From contig JAREIK010002457.1 of assembly GCA_029783825.1 (NCBI GenBank), positions 235,102 through 299,101 on the forward strand: 64,000 nucleotides of DNA. The letters run 5' to 3'. The notes beneath the pieces were generated by a model. It made no database searches. It had not been told where the DNA came from and was given only the letters and a program-made list of their open reading frames with translations. The stretch is from Sapria himalayana. Its lineage: Eukaryota > Streptophyta > Magnoliopsida > Malpighiales > Rafflesiaceae. Numbering within the stretch: the first letter of the stretch is position 1; each line of letters starts with the position of its first letter. Both the position numbers and the translations under genes were made by a program. Of the stretch, positions 37,901 to 50,580 are shown in pieces.

Positions 37901-39950
37901 TTTTGAATCATTTTAGGTTTTGATATTATATTTTATGTAATATAAACTTATTCATAATAGATTTTTAATTTATTTTATGTTAATTATTAGAATATCTATG
38001 AATAAAATTGTTTATATTGAATTTATATGATATATAATTATTATGATCAATATAAATTAATATTGTATTCACTTATGAAAAAAATTTAAAAATTATTATA
38101 TTTTCAAAGGTTATATTCTTAAGAAATCAAAAAAAATAATAAAAATAAATTTTTAGTTATTGTATTTTTTTAATAAAACCTATAGACCATTACATGCTTA
38201 CTTACATAAATTAGTAAGCTCATAAACACCGAAAACCCTAAATACAAAAATATTTTATCATCTAAATACTACTTAATAAATAATAAATTTCATTTTTATT
38301 TCTATTTTTTATAATTTTAAATATTCATTTTAATTATTTATAGTTTAATTATTTTGAAAAATTAATTACAAAATAAATTTCGAGTAAGACAAATATTATT
38401 TAAATAATTAATTTTTAATCAAAAAAAATATAAGCTTATAAAAAGGACAAATTTAAAAATTAAATATTATTATTTAGTAATATATTTTGATTTGATTTTG
38501 AATCATTTTGTGTTTTGTAAATATATTTTAATTAATATATATATATTATTAATAATAGTTTTTTAATTTAAATTTTGATCATTATTATAATATCTATCAT
38601 TAAAATTGTTTATATTGAATTTATATGATATATAATTAGTAAGATTAATATAATTATACATAGCATTCACATTTCAAAAAAATTTTAAAAATTATTTTAT
38701 TTTTAAAATTTACCTTTGAAAATCAGAAAAATTAGTAAGATTATTCACCTTTGAAAATCAGAAAAAATCTAAAAATAGAATTTTTATTGTTATTATATAA
38801 ATAAAACCTATCAACCACTAAATAGCTAAAAACATAAATTGATAAGCTCCTAAACGACAAAACTCCTAAATAATCAAACCATTAAACTGGGATACAACAT
38901 ATAATAAATCATAAATCTCATTTAAATTTGTATTCATTATAATTTTAAATATTCATTTTAATTATTTATTAGTTTATTTTTAATAGAAATATTTATTACA
39001 AAATAAATAATGAGCGAGACAACTATAATTTTAATAATTTATTTTTAATCAAAAAAAATATATGCTTATAAAAAGAAGTAAAAATTTTTTAAAAAAATTA
39101 TTATTTAGTAATATATTTTACTTTGATTTTGAATTATTATATATAGGTTTTGCAATTATATTTTAATTACTATCAATCTAATTAAGAATAGTTTATTAAT
39201 TTATTATTTGATCAATTTTATAATATCTAGCAATAAAATTACTTATATTGAATTTAAATGTCTTAAAATTATTAAGATTATTATAACTAAATATTATATT
39301 TACATTTGAAAAAATTTTAAAAATTATTATATTTTCAAAGGTTATAACCTTCAAAAATGATAAAAAATAACAAAAATAATTTTTTAATTATTTTATTATT
39401 TAAATAAAACTTATAAACCACTAAATGCCTAAACATTTAAATCTCTAGACTCCAAAACCCCAAAACCCCCTAAATACTTAAACCATTAAACCTATATAAC
39501 CTAAATAATAAATAATAAATCTCATTTTTATTTGTATTCATTATAATTTTAAATATTCATTTTATTTATTTTTTAGTTTATTTTTATAGAAATATTAATT
39601 ACAAAATAAATAATGAGTGAGATATATATGATTTAAATAATATATTTTTTATGAAAAAAAATATAAGCTTATAAAAATAAACAAAATTTTAAAAATTTAA
39701 AATTTTATTTAGTAATATAATTTGCTTTGATTTTAAATTATTTTGGGTTCTACAAATATATTTTAATTAATATCTGTCTTATTAATAATAGTTTATTAAT
39801 TTATTTTTTGATCATAAAAATAATATATATTAATAAAATTTTTTATATTGAATTTACATCAAATATAATTATTAAGATTATTATAACTAAGTATTGTATT
39901 CATATTTTAGAACTATTAAAAAATTATTATATTTTCAAAGGTTATAACCT
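34985..39950 (-). repeat. Segmental duplication partner of 13,855-18,865
   Basis: Monomers A B A B K H I G in the same order and orientation. Palindrome cores at 35,443, 36,177, 36,778, 38,109, 39,350 and 39,940 match 14,308, 15,038, 15,638, 17,059, 18,255 and 18,854. The offset is 21,135-21,140 at the left, then 21,050-21,095 after the AAAAATTT expansion at 16.4 kb. Its left edge has the same AAATTGAATTTTTATTTCAA hairpin as the inversion joint at 13.87 kb. Confidence 0.85.
38706..38768 (-). repeat. Duplicated half-palindrome
   Basis: ACCTTTGAAAATCAGAAAAA occurs twice about 43 bases apart, separated by a piece (TTAGTAAGATTA) copied from about 60 bases upstream. This is a small tandem duplication at the palindrome of an H unit. 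Confidence 0.7.
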
Positions 39951-40608
39951 TTGAAAATCACGAAAATTCATAAAAATAAATTTTTTGTTATTTCATTGAT
40001 TAAATAAAACCTATAAATCTATAAATAAAACCTAAATGGGTAAACATATAAATCAATAAAGTCATTAACCACAAAACCACAATAAACTTAACCCATTAAA
40101 TAGGTATGCCCTAAATAATAAATCATAAATCTCATTTTTATTAGTACTCATTATAATTTTATATATACATTTTAATTATTTATTAGTTTATTTTTATAGA
40201 AATATAAATTAAAAAATAAATTAATAGTTAGACAAATATAATTTAAATAATTTATTTTTCATCAAAAAGTATATAAGCTTATAAATGGATACAAAAATAA
40301 AAAATTTAAAATTAATATTTAGTAAAATATTTCACTTTGATTTTGAATCATTTTAGGTTTTGTAAATATATCTTAAACAATATTTATCTTATTAAAAATT
40401 GTTTATTAATCTTTTGTATGATCATTATTATAATATTTATCAATATAATTGTTTATATTGAATTTACATGATATAGAATTATTAAGATTATCATAACTAA
40501 ATATAGTATTCACATTTAAAAAAAATTTAAAAATTGTTTTAGTTCAAAGGTTATATTAAATTTTTTGTTATTTTATTTTTTTAATAAAACCTATAAACCT
40601 CTAAATGC

Positions 40609-41042
40609 TAGGGGTGCTCATGGGACGGGATGGGATGGGGATTACAAATCTCTAGACCCTTCCCACAGTTCAGAGATTTTTTTTTGAAGATCCAGACTCG
40701 TCCCATAGGTTGAAAATATCGGGATGGGACTGAAGATCTGGGATTTTGGGTAGGAGAAAACAATTCCGACACGGAACGGAGTTCGGATAACCATAATAGC
40801 AATATTACATTTTTTAAACAATTACTTAACATATTAAAGAATATTTAAAGATGACCACAAACATTGGTAGCATCAATTATACTTAAGTAATTGCTAAATT
40901 TAGACAGCTTAATATAACAAAAAAAAATACAACTAATAACAACCATGATAATAATCATTTCAAAGGTCCGTCCCGGAACATCAACGAAAATCCAAACCCA
41001 ATTAATTATCTCTTCTACAACTCCTTCCATTTCTTCCTCCAC
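40609..41042 (+). mobile_element. hAT-type element fragment, second subfamily
   Basis: Starts with TAGGGGTGCTCATGGGAC, a near match to the ends at 10,913 and 62,751, and is preceded by CTAAATGC, the complement of the GCATTTAG found before the other element. The subterminal region repeats GGGATGGGA-like words and has a GTCCCAT/ATGGGAC inverted pair (40,700-40,706 and 40,724-40,730). From about 40,780 it diverges from the other copies. It ends at CTTCCTCCACTGT without a visible second terminal repeat, and satellite resumes in the middle of an H unit, not in the octamer run. So the right end is lost or rearranged. A 65-codon minus-strand ATG frame (40,845-41,042) is acidic at its start, but I cannot assign it. 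Confidence 0.7.
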
Positions 41043-43769
41043 TGTAAAAAATTAAATATTATTATTTAGTAATATATTTTGATTTGATTTTGAATCATTT
41101 TGAGTTATGTAAATATATTTTAATTAATATTTAGATTTTTAATAATAGTTTGTTAATTTAATATTTGATCATTATTATAATATCTATCATTAAAATTGTT
41201 AATATTTAATTTATATGATATATAATTAGTAAGATTAATATAATTATACATGGTATTCACATTTCAAAAAATTTTAAAAATTATTTTCTTTTCTAAGATT
41301 ATAACCTTTGAAAATCAGGAAAAATCAAAAAAAAAAATTATTTTTATTATATAAATAAAACCTATAAACATCTAAATACCTAAAAACATAAATTGCTAAA
41401 CTTCTAAATGACAAAACCCCTAAATATTTTAACCATTAAAACTATATACTATATATAATAAATAATAAATCTCTATTTTATTAGTATTCATTACAATTTT
41501 AAAAATATATCTTAATTATTTATTAGTTTATTTTTATAGAAATATAAATTTAAAAATTAATTATTAGTGAGACAAATATAATTTAAACAATTTATTTTTC
41601 ATCAAAATATATATAAGCATATAAATGCATACAAAAATTTAAAAATTTAAATTTAATATTTAGTAAAATATTTCACTTTGATTTTGAATCATTTTAGGTT
41701 CTGCAAATATATTTAATACAATATTAATCTTATTAATAATTATTTATTATTTTTTTATGATCATTATTATAATATATACCAATAAAATAATTTATATTGA
41801 AAATATATGATATTTAATTATTATGATTATTAACTTCATATTGTATTCACTTTTCGGAAAAAAAATTAAAAATTATTATATTTTCAAATGTTCTAACCTT
41901 CAAAAATGAGAAAAAATAACGAAAATACTTTTTTTTTATTTTATTTTTTAAAAAAAACCTATACTTCACTAAATGACTAAATACTAAAATGACTAAACTC
42001 CTAATCCCCGAAGCTCATAAATACTCAAAACATTAAATTAGTATAGTCTAAATAAAAAATCATAATTCTCATTTTTATTAGTATTCATTATAAATTTAAA
42101 TATTCATTTTAATTATTTATCAGTTTATTTTTATAGAAATATTAATTACAAAATAAATTATTAGTGAGACAAATATAATTTAAATAATTTATTTTTCATC
42201 AAAAAAAATATGTGCTTATAAAAAGAGGCAAAATTTTTAAAATAAAAAATTATTTTTTATTAATATATCTTATTTTGATTTTGAATCATTTTAGATTTTA
42301 CAATTATATTTTAATTTATAGCATTCTTATTAATACTAGTTTATTAATTAATTTATTGATCATTATTATAATATTTATTAATAAAATTATTTATATTTAG
42401 TTTACATTATATAAAATTATTAAGATTATTATAACTAAATATTATATTCATATTTTAAAAAAATTAAAAATTATTATATTTTCAATGGTTATAACCTTCA
42501 AAAATTATTTTCACTAAATATAATAATCACTAAAGGTTAAACAATTAAATCACTAAACTCCTAAACCACAAAACACCTAAATACTAAAACCATTAAATCA
42601 GTATATCCTGAATAATAAATAATAAATTCTCAATTTTATTTGTATTAACAAAAATTTTAAATATTCATTTTAATTATTTAATTATTTATTATTATAGAAT
42701 TATAAATTACAAAATAAATTATGACTAAGACAAATATAATTTAAATAATTTATTTTTAATAACAAAAATATAAACTTATAAAAAAAGCAAAACATTAAAA
42801 AAAATTATTATTTAGTAATATATTTTACTATGATTTTAAATAAATTTAGAATTTGCAAATATATTTTAAATAATATCTATCTAATTAATAATAGTTTATT
42901 AAATTTTTTTTGATCATTATTATAATATCTAGCAATGTAATTATTTATATTGTAATTAAAAGACTTATAATTATTAAGATTATTATAACTTAATATTATA
43001 TTTATATTTTAAAAAATTTTTTAAATTATTATGGTTTCAAATGTTATAACCTTTGAAAATGTCAAAAAATATCAAAAATAATTTTTTTGTTATTTTTTTA
43101 TTTAAATAATACCTATAAACCACTAAATGCTTAAAAACATAAATTACTAAACTTTTAAACGACAAAACCTCTAAATATTTTAACCATTAAACTGGTTTAC
43201 TTTAATAATAATTCATAAATCTCATTTTAATTTTTATTCAGTATAATTTTTAATTTTTATTTTAATTATTTAATAGTTTATTTTTTTAGAAATATTAATT
43301 ACAAAATAAATTATTAGTAAGACAGATATAAAAAAATTTAAACTGGTATACCAAATAAGGAAGAATAAAGATCATTTTTTTCATTATAATTTTAAATATT
43401 CATTTTAATATTTATTTGTTTATTTTTATATAAATATTAATTGCAAAATAAATTATGAGTTAGACAAATATAATTTATATAAATTATTTTTCATCAAAAA
43501 AATATAGATAAACTTTTAAAGAGAAAAAAAAATTAAAACAAAAAATTATTATATAGTAATATATTTTGCTTTGCTTCTGCATCATTTTTGGTTTTGTAAT
43601 TATATTTTAATTGATATCTATCTTATTAATAAAATATTATTATTTTATTTTTTGATAATTATTAGATTATTTATCAAAAAAATTATTTATATTGAATTTA
43701 TATGATATATAAATATAAAGATTATTATAACTAAATATTGAATTCACTTTTTAAAAAAATTAAAAATTA

Positions 43770-43805
43770 TTATATTTTCAAAGGTTATAACCTTTGAAAA
43801 TATAA
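43770..43805. repeat. Monomer palindrome, 36 bp perfect copy in reversed segment
   Basis: Centre between 43,787 and 43,788, with perfect 18 bp arms around the GGTTATAACC core. Many monomers in the reversed segment instead carry a half-degraded right arm (ACCTTCAAAAAT), a mark of the C, D, E and I monomer types. Confidence 0.92.
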
Positions 43806-46800
43806 AAAAATAATTAAAATACATTTTTTGTTATTTTATTTTTTAAATAAAACCTATAAACCACTAAATGCATTCACAATTAAATCAGTAAACTTCTAAA
43901 CCTCGTAATACATAAATACATAAACCAATAAACCGCTATATAATACATAATAATTAATAAATCTAATTTTTATTTCTATTTATTATAATTTTAAATATTC
44001 ATTTTAATTATTTATTAGTTTATTTTTATAGAAATATTTATTACAAAATAAATTATGAGAGCGACAATTATAATTTAAATAATTTATTTTTATTCAATAA
44101 AGATATATATGCTTATAAAAGAAGTAAAATTTAAAAATTAAAAATTATTATTCAGTAATATATTTTACTTTAATTTTGAATCAATTTGGGTTTTGTAAAT
44201 ATTTTTTAATTAATATCCATCTTATAATTAATAGATTATTAATTTAATTTTTGATAATTATTATAATATCTATCAATAAAATTGTTTATATTGAATTTAT
44301 ATGATATATAATTAATAATATTATTATAACTAAATATTATATTCACATATTAGAAAATCTTATATTTTATTATATTTTCAGAGGTTATAACCTCTGAAAA
44401 TGAGAAAATATTACAAATTTTTTTTTGTTATTTTATTATTTAAATAAAACCTATAAACCACTAAATGCCTAAAAACATAAATCTCTAAACTCCTAAATGT
44501 CAAAACCATTAAACTGGTATACATTAATAATAAATCATAAATCTCATTTTAATTTTTATTTAGTATAATTTTAAATTTTTATTGTAATTATTTATTAGTT
44601 TATTTTTATAGAAATATTAATTACAAAATAAATTATTAGTGAGACAGATCTAATTTAAATTAAAATAGTATCCCTAAATAATAAATAATAAATAATAAAT
44701 AATAAATCTCAATTTTTTTCATTATAATTTAAAATATTAATTTTGATTATATATTCGTTTATTTTTATATAATTATTAATTACAGAATAAATTGAGTTAG
44801 ACAAATATAATTTATATAATTACTTTTCATCAAAAAAATATAGATAAACTTTTTAAAAGAAAAAAATTCAAAACAAAAAATTATTATAAAGTATATATTT
44901 TGCTTTGTTTCTGAATCATTTTAGGTTTTGTAATTATATTTTAATTGATATCTATCTTATTAATAATAGATTATTAATTTATTCTTTGAACATTATTAGA
45001 ATATTTATCAATAAAAATATTTATATTGAATTTATATGATATATAAATATAATGATTATTATAACTAAATATTGTATTTACTTTTGAAAAAAAATTAAAA
45101 ATTATTATATTTTCAAAGGTTATAACCTTAGGAAATATCAAAGAATAAAAAAAATAAATTTTTTGATATTTTTTTAAAAAACCACCTATAAACCACTAAA
45201 TGCATGCACAATTAAATCAGTAAACTCCTAAACCCCGTAATGCCAAAATACATAAACCATTAAACCGCTATATACTATTAATAATAAATAAATCTAATTT
45301 TTAATTTTATTTATAATAATTTTAAATATTCATTTTAATTATTTATTAATTTATTTTTATAGAAATATTTATTAACAAATAAATTATGAGTGCAACGAAT
45401 ATAATTTAAAAAATATATATGCTTATAAAAGAAGTAAAAATTTAAAAATTAAAAATTATTATCCAGAAATATATTTTACAATAATTTTGAATCAATTTGA
45501 GTTTTGTAATTATTTTTTAATTAATATCTATCTTAATATCAATAGTTTATAAATTTAATTTTGATCCTTATTATAATATATATAAATAAAATTGTTTATA
45601 TTGAATTTATATGATATATAATTATTAATATTATTATAACTAAGTATTGTATTCACATTTCAAAAAATTTTAAATATTATTAAATTTTCAAATGTTATAA
45701 CCTATGAAAATGAGAAAAATTATAGAAATTTTTTTTGATATTTTATTTTCTTAAATAAAACGTATAGACCACTAAAAGCCGAAAAACATAAATTGCTAAA
45801 ATCCTAAATGAAAAAACCTTTAAATTCTTAATCAATTAAACTGGTATAATGTAATAATAAATCATAAATCTCTTTTTAAATTTTATTCAGTATAATTTTA
45901 AATTTTTATTTTAAATATTTATCAGTTTATTTTTATACAAATATTAATTACAAAATAAATTTTTGGCGAGAAATATCTAATTTAAATTAAACCGGTATTT
46001 CTAAATAATAAATAATAAATCTAATTTTTTCATTATAATTTTAAACATTCATTTTAATTATTTATTTGTTTATTTTTATAAATATATTAATACATAATAA
46101 ATTATAAGTTAGACAAATATAATTTATATAAATTATTTTTCATGAAAAAAATATACATAAAATTTTTAAAAGAAAAAAAATTTCAAAACAAAAAATTATT
46201 ATATAGTAATATATTTTGCTTTGCTTCTAAATCATTTTAGGATTTGTAATTATATTTTAATTGATATCTAGCTTATTAATATTAGATTCTTAATTTATTT
46301 TTTTTATCATTATTAGAATATTAATAATAAAATTGTTTATATTTAATTTATATGATATATAAATATAATGATTATTATAACTAAAGATTGGATTCACTTC
46401 AGAAAAAAATTTAAAATTTATTGTATTTTCAAAGGTTATAACCTTTGAAAATAACAAAAAATAACAAAAATAATTTTTTTATTTTTTTAAAAAACTTATA
46501 AACCACTATATGCATATATAGGTAAATCTGTAAACTCCTAAACACATAAACCATTAAATTGCTATATATTACTTAATAATTAATATATCTAATTTTTATT
46601 TTATTTATTATAATTTTAAATATTGATTTTAATTATTTATTAGTTTATTTTTATAAAATATTTATTATAAAATAAATTATGAGTGCGACAAATATAATTT
46701 AAATAATTTATTTTTAATCAAAAAATATATATACGCTTATTAAAGAAGTAAAAAATTTAAATATTAAAAATTATTATATAGTAATATATTATAGTTTAAT

Positions 46801-49800
46801 CATGAATCGATTTGGGTATAGTAAATATTTTTTAATTAATATCTATCTTATTTTTAATAGTTTATTAATTTAATTTTTGATAATTATTATATTATCTATC
46901 AATAAAATTATTTATATTGAATTTATATGATATATAATTATTAATTTTAAAATAACTAAATAGTGTATTCACATTTCAAAAAATTTTAAATATTATTATA
47001 TTTTCAAAGGTTATAACCTTTGAAAATGAAAAAAATTACAATTTTTTTTGTTATTTTATTGTTTAAATAAAACCTATAAACCACTAAGTGCCTAAAAACA
47101 TAAATTACTAAACTCCTAAATGGCAAAACCTCTAAATACTTAAACCATTAAATAGGTGTACATTAATAAAAAATCATAAATCTCAATTTAATTTTTATTA
47201 AGTTTAATTTTAAATTTTTATTTTTATTATTTATCAGTTTATTTTTTTAGAAATAATAATTACAAAATAAATTATTAGTGAGACAGATTTAATTAAAATT
47301 ATTTATTTTTTATAAAAAAATTATATATCCTTAGAAAAAGTGGCAAAATTTTAAAAATAAAAATTTATTATTTAGTAATATATTTTATTTTGATTTTGAA
47401 TCATTTTAGATTTTGTAATTATATTTTAATTTATATCATTATTATTAATAATAGTTTATTAATCTTTTATAGATCATTATTATAATTTGTATTAATTAAA
47501 TTATTTATATTGAGTTTACAATATATATAATTATTAAGATTACTATAACTAAATATTATATTCACGAGTAAAGAAAATTAAAAATTATTATATTTTCAAA
47601 GGTTATAACCTTCAAAAATTAAAAAAAAAATCAAAAAATTAAATTTTTTATTTTTTCATTCTTTAAATAAAAACTATAAATCACTAAAGGCCTAAACACT
47701 TATCACTAAACCCCAGAACACATAAATACTTAAACCATTAAATTAGTATATCCTAAAATAAATAATAAATAATAGATAATAAATAATAAATCTCTATTTT
47801 ATATTTATTCATTATAGTTTTAAATATTCATTTTTATTATTTATTAGTTTATTTTTATAAAATTATAAATTAAAAATAAATTAGGAGGAAGACAAATATA
47901 ATTAAAATAATTTACGTTTAATAAAAAAAATAAACTTATAAAAAGAACAAAACATCAAAAAAATTATTATTTAGTAATATATTTTATTTTGATTTTTAAT
48001 AATTTTATGTTTTGCGAATATATTTTAAATAAAATATTTTTTATTAATAATAGTTTATTAATTTATTCTTTGATCATTAATATAATATCTATCAATATAA
48101 TTATTTATATTGAATTTACAAGATATATAATTATTAATATTATCATAACTAAATATTGTATTCACATAAAAAAAATTTAATAATTATTATATTTTCAAAG
48201 GTTATAACCTTCAAAAATGATAAAAAATAACAAAAATAAATTTTTTGTTATATCATTGTTTAAATAAAACATGTAAACCATTAAATGCATAAACATATAA
48301 ATCTTTAAACTCCTAAACCCGAAGCCCCTAAATACTTAAACCTATAAACTCGTAAACCTTAAATATAATTTAAATAATATATTGAAATATTAATTACTAA
48401 ATAAATTTTGAGGGATAGTAATATAATTTAAATAATTTATTTTTAATCAAAAAAATATATAAGCTTATAAAAAGAACAAAAACTAAAAAACAAAATTATT
48501 ATTTAGTAATAAATTTTACATTGTTTTTGAATAATTTTAGGTTTTTAAATTTTATTTTAATTTATATCTTTCGTATTAATAATAGCATATTAATTTATTT
48601 TTTGATAATTGATATCATATCAATCAATAAAAATGTTTATATTTAGTTTATATTATATATAATTATAATGATTATTATTACTAAATATTGTATTCGCATT
48701 TTTAAAAAAATTTAAAATTATTAATTTTCAAAGGTTATAACCTTTGAAAATGTTAAAAAATATCAAAAATAATTTTTTTGTTATTTCATTATTTAAATAA
48801 AACCTATAAACCACTAAATACCTAAAAATATAAATTGCTAAACTCCTAAATGACAAAACCTCTAAATACTTAAACCATTAAACTTGTAAACATTAATAAT
48901 TATTCATAAAACTCATTTTAATTTTTATTCAGTATAATTTTAAATTTTTATTTTATTTATTTATCAGTTTTTTTTATAGAAATATTAATTACGTAATAAA
49001 TTATTAGTGATATAGATCTAATTTAAATTAAAATAGTATCTTTAAATAATAAATAATAAATCTCATTTTTTTCATTATAATTTTAAATATTCATTTTAAT
49101 TAATTAATTATTTATTTATATATAAATATAAATTACAAAATAAATTGAGTTATACAAATATAATTTATATAAATTATTTTTCATCAAAAAATTATAGATA
49201 AACTTTTTAAAAGAAAAAAAATTTTCAAAACAAAAAATTATTATATAGTAATATATTTTGCATTGCTTCTGAATCATTTTAGGTTTTGTAAATAAATTTT
49301 AATTGATATCTATCTTATTAATAATAGATTATTAATTTATTTTTTGATCATTATTAGAATATTTTTCAATAAAATTTTTTATTTTGAATTTATATGATAT
49401 ATAATATTAAAGATTATTATAACTAAATATTATATTTATATTTGAAAATAATTTAAAAATTATTATATTTTTAAAGGTTGTCATCTTTGAAAATGAGATA
49501 AAATCACAAAAATAAATTTTTTGTTATTTTATTGTTTATATAAAACCTATAAACTACTAAATGCCTAAACGCTTAAATCATTAAACTCCTAAACCCCAAA
49601 ATCCCAAAACCCTTATATACTTAAACAGTTAAACATCTTTAAAGGTGTATGTATTTATAAATAATATATAAATATCTATCAATAAATAAGAGTTTATTAA
49701 TTTATTTTTTCATCATTATTATATTTATATTTATATTTAGTTTATTAGGACCTATCAATAAAATTGCTTATTTTTAATTTACATGATAAATAATAATTAA

Positions 49801-49930
49801 GTTTATTATAACTTAATATTGTATTCACATTTGAAAAAAATTTAAAAATTATTATATTTTTAAGGGTATAACCTTCAAAATTGATAAAAAATTTGAAAAA
49901 TATTTTTTTTGTTATTTCATTAATTTAATA

Positions 49931-50010
49931 AAACATATAAACTACTAAATGCCTAAACACTTAAATTACTAAACTCCTAAAATTATAAATACTTAAACCA
50001 TTAAACCGGT
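49931..50010 (-). repeat. Octamer run, 10 tandem units without indel
   Basis: Ten perfect-register octamers, from AAACATAT to AAACCGGT. It differs from its paralogue at 21,767-21,846 only by substitutions inside the words, so the 8-base spacing has survived while base identity drifted. Confidence 0.9.
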
Positions 50011-50580
50011 CTACCCTAAATAATTAATCATAAATCTCATTTTTATTTGTATTCATTATAATTTCAATATTCATTTTAATTATTTATTAGTTTATTTTTA
50101 TTGAAATATTATTCGCAAAATAAAATTACGAATGAGACAAATATAATTTAAATAATTTATCTTGATCAAAAAATTTTATAAGCTTATAAAATGAATAAAA
50201 AATTTAAAAATAAAAATTTATTATTTAGTAATATATTTTACTTAGATTTTGAATCGTTTTAGGTTTTGCAAAAATATTTTAATTAATATCTATCTTATTA
50301 ATAATAGTTTATTAATCTATTTTATGATCAGTATTATAATATCGATCAATAAAATTATTTATATTGAATTTACATGATATTTAACTTTTATGATTATTAT
50401 AAATAAATATTGTATTAACATTTGAAAAAAAAAATTAAAAATTATAATATTTTCAATGGTTATAACCTTGAAAATGAGAAAAAATCATGAAAATAATTTT
50501 TTTGTTATTTAATAATTTAAATAAAACCTATAAACCACAAAATACCTAAAGAATTAAATTACTAAACTCGTAAACCCTGA

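Larger units (their letters stand above)
24771..40608 (-). repeat. Satellite array, reversed orientation, middle section
   Basis: Monomer tags: B (25,120), A (25,730), B (26,460), H (27,060), I (27,660), G (28,250), F (28,900), E (29,500), D (30,090), C (30,620), B (31,370), A (31,970), E (32,320), D variant (32,880), C (33,420), B (34,020), B (34,630), A (35,240), B (35,970), A (36,580), B (37,300), K (37,900), H (38,510), I (39,130), G (39,740), F (40,350). The run H-I-G-F-E-D-C-B appears here once in full, and A-B-A-B-K-H-I-G-F begins a second round. Between 32,140 and 32,280 two jumps remove a palindrome and most of an octamer run. No gene is visible. Repeated open frames of 60-83 codons (28,244, 29,424, 32,313, 33,414, 39,727) are the same satellite region and start at non-ATG codons. 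Confidence 0.92.
41043..50580 (-). repeat. Satellite array, reversed orientation, right-middle section
   Basis: Monomer tags: H (41,090), F (41,690), E (42,290), D (42,840), B (43,580), A (44,190), B (44,910), A (45,500), B (46,230), A (46,810), E (47,400), D variant (48,000), C (48,530), B (49,270), then a short scrambled stretch (49,620-49,790) and J (50,250). The B-A alternation is repeated three times here, more than elsewhere, suggesting local dimer amplification. AAATAAT-type microsatellites lie at 44,675-44,707 and 47,755-47,793. From about 48,400 on it pairs with 20,300-22,410. No gene is visible. Confidence 0.92.

Noticed and set aside
40845..41042. 65-codon minus-strand ATG frame in the hAT fragment at 40.6 kb
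   Set aside because: It has an acidic start but no recognisable family, ends in AT-rich low complexity, and has no second copy for a conservation test. It is not called as a gene.
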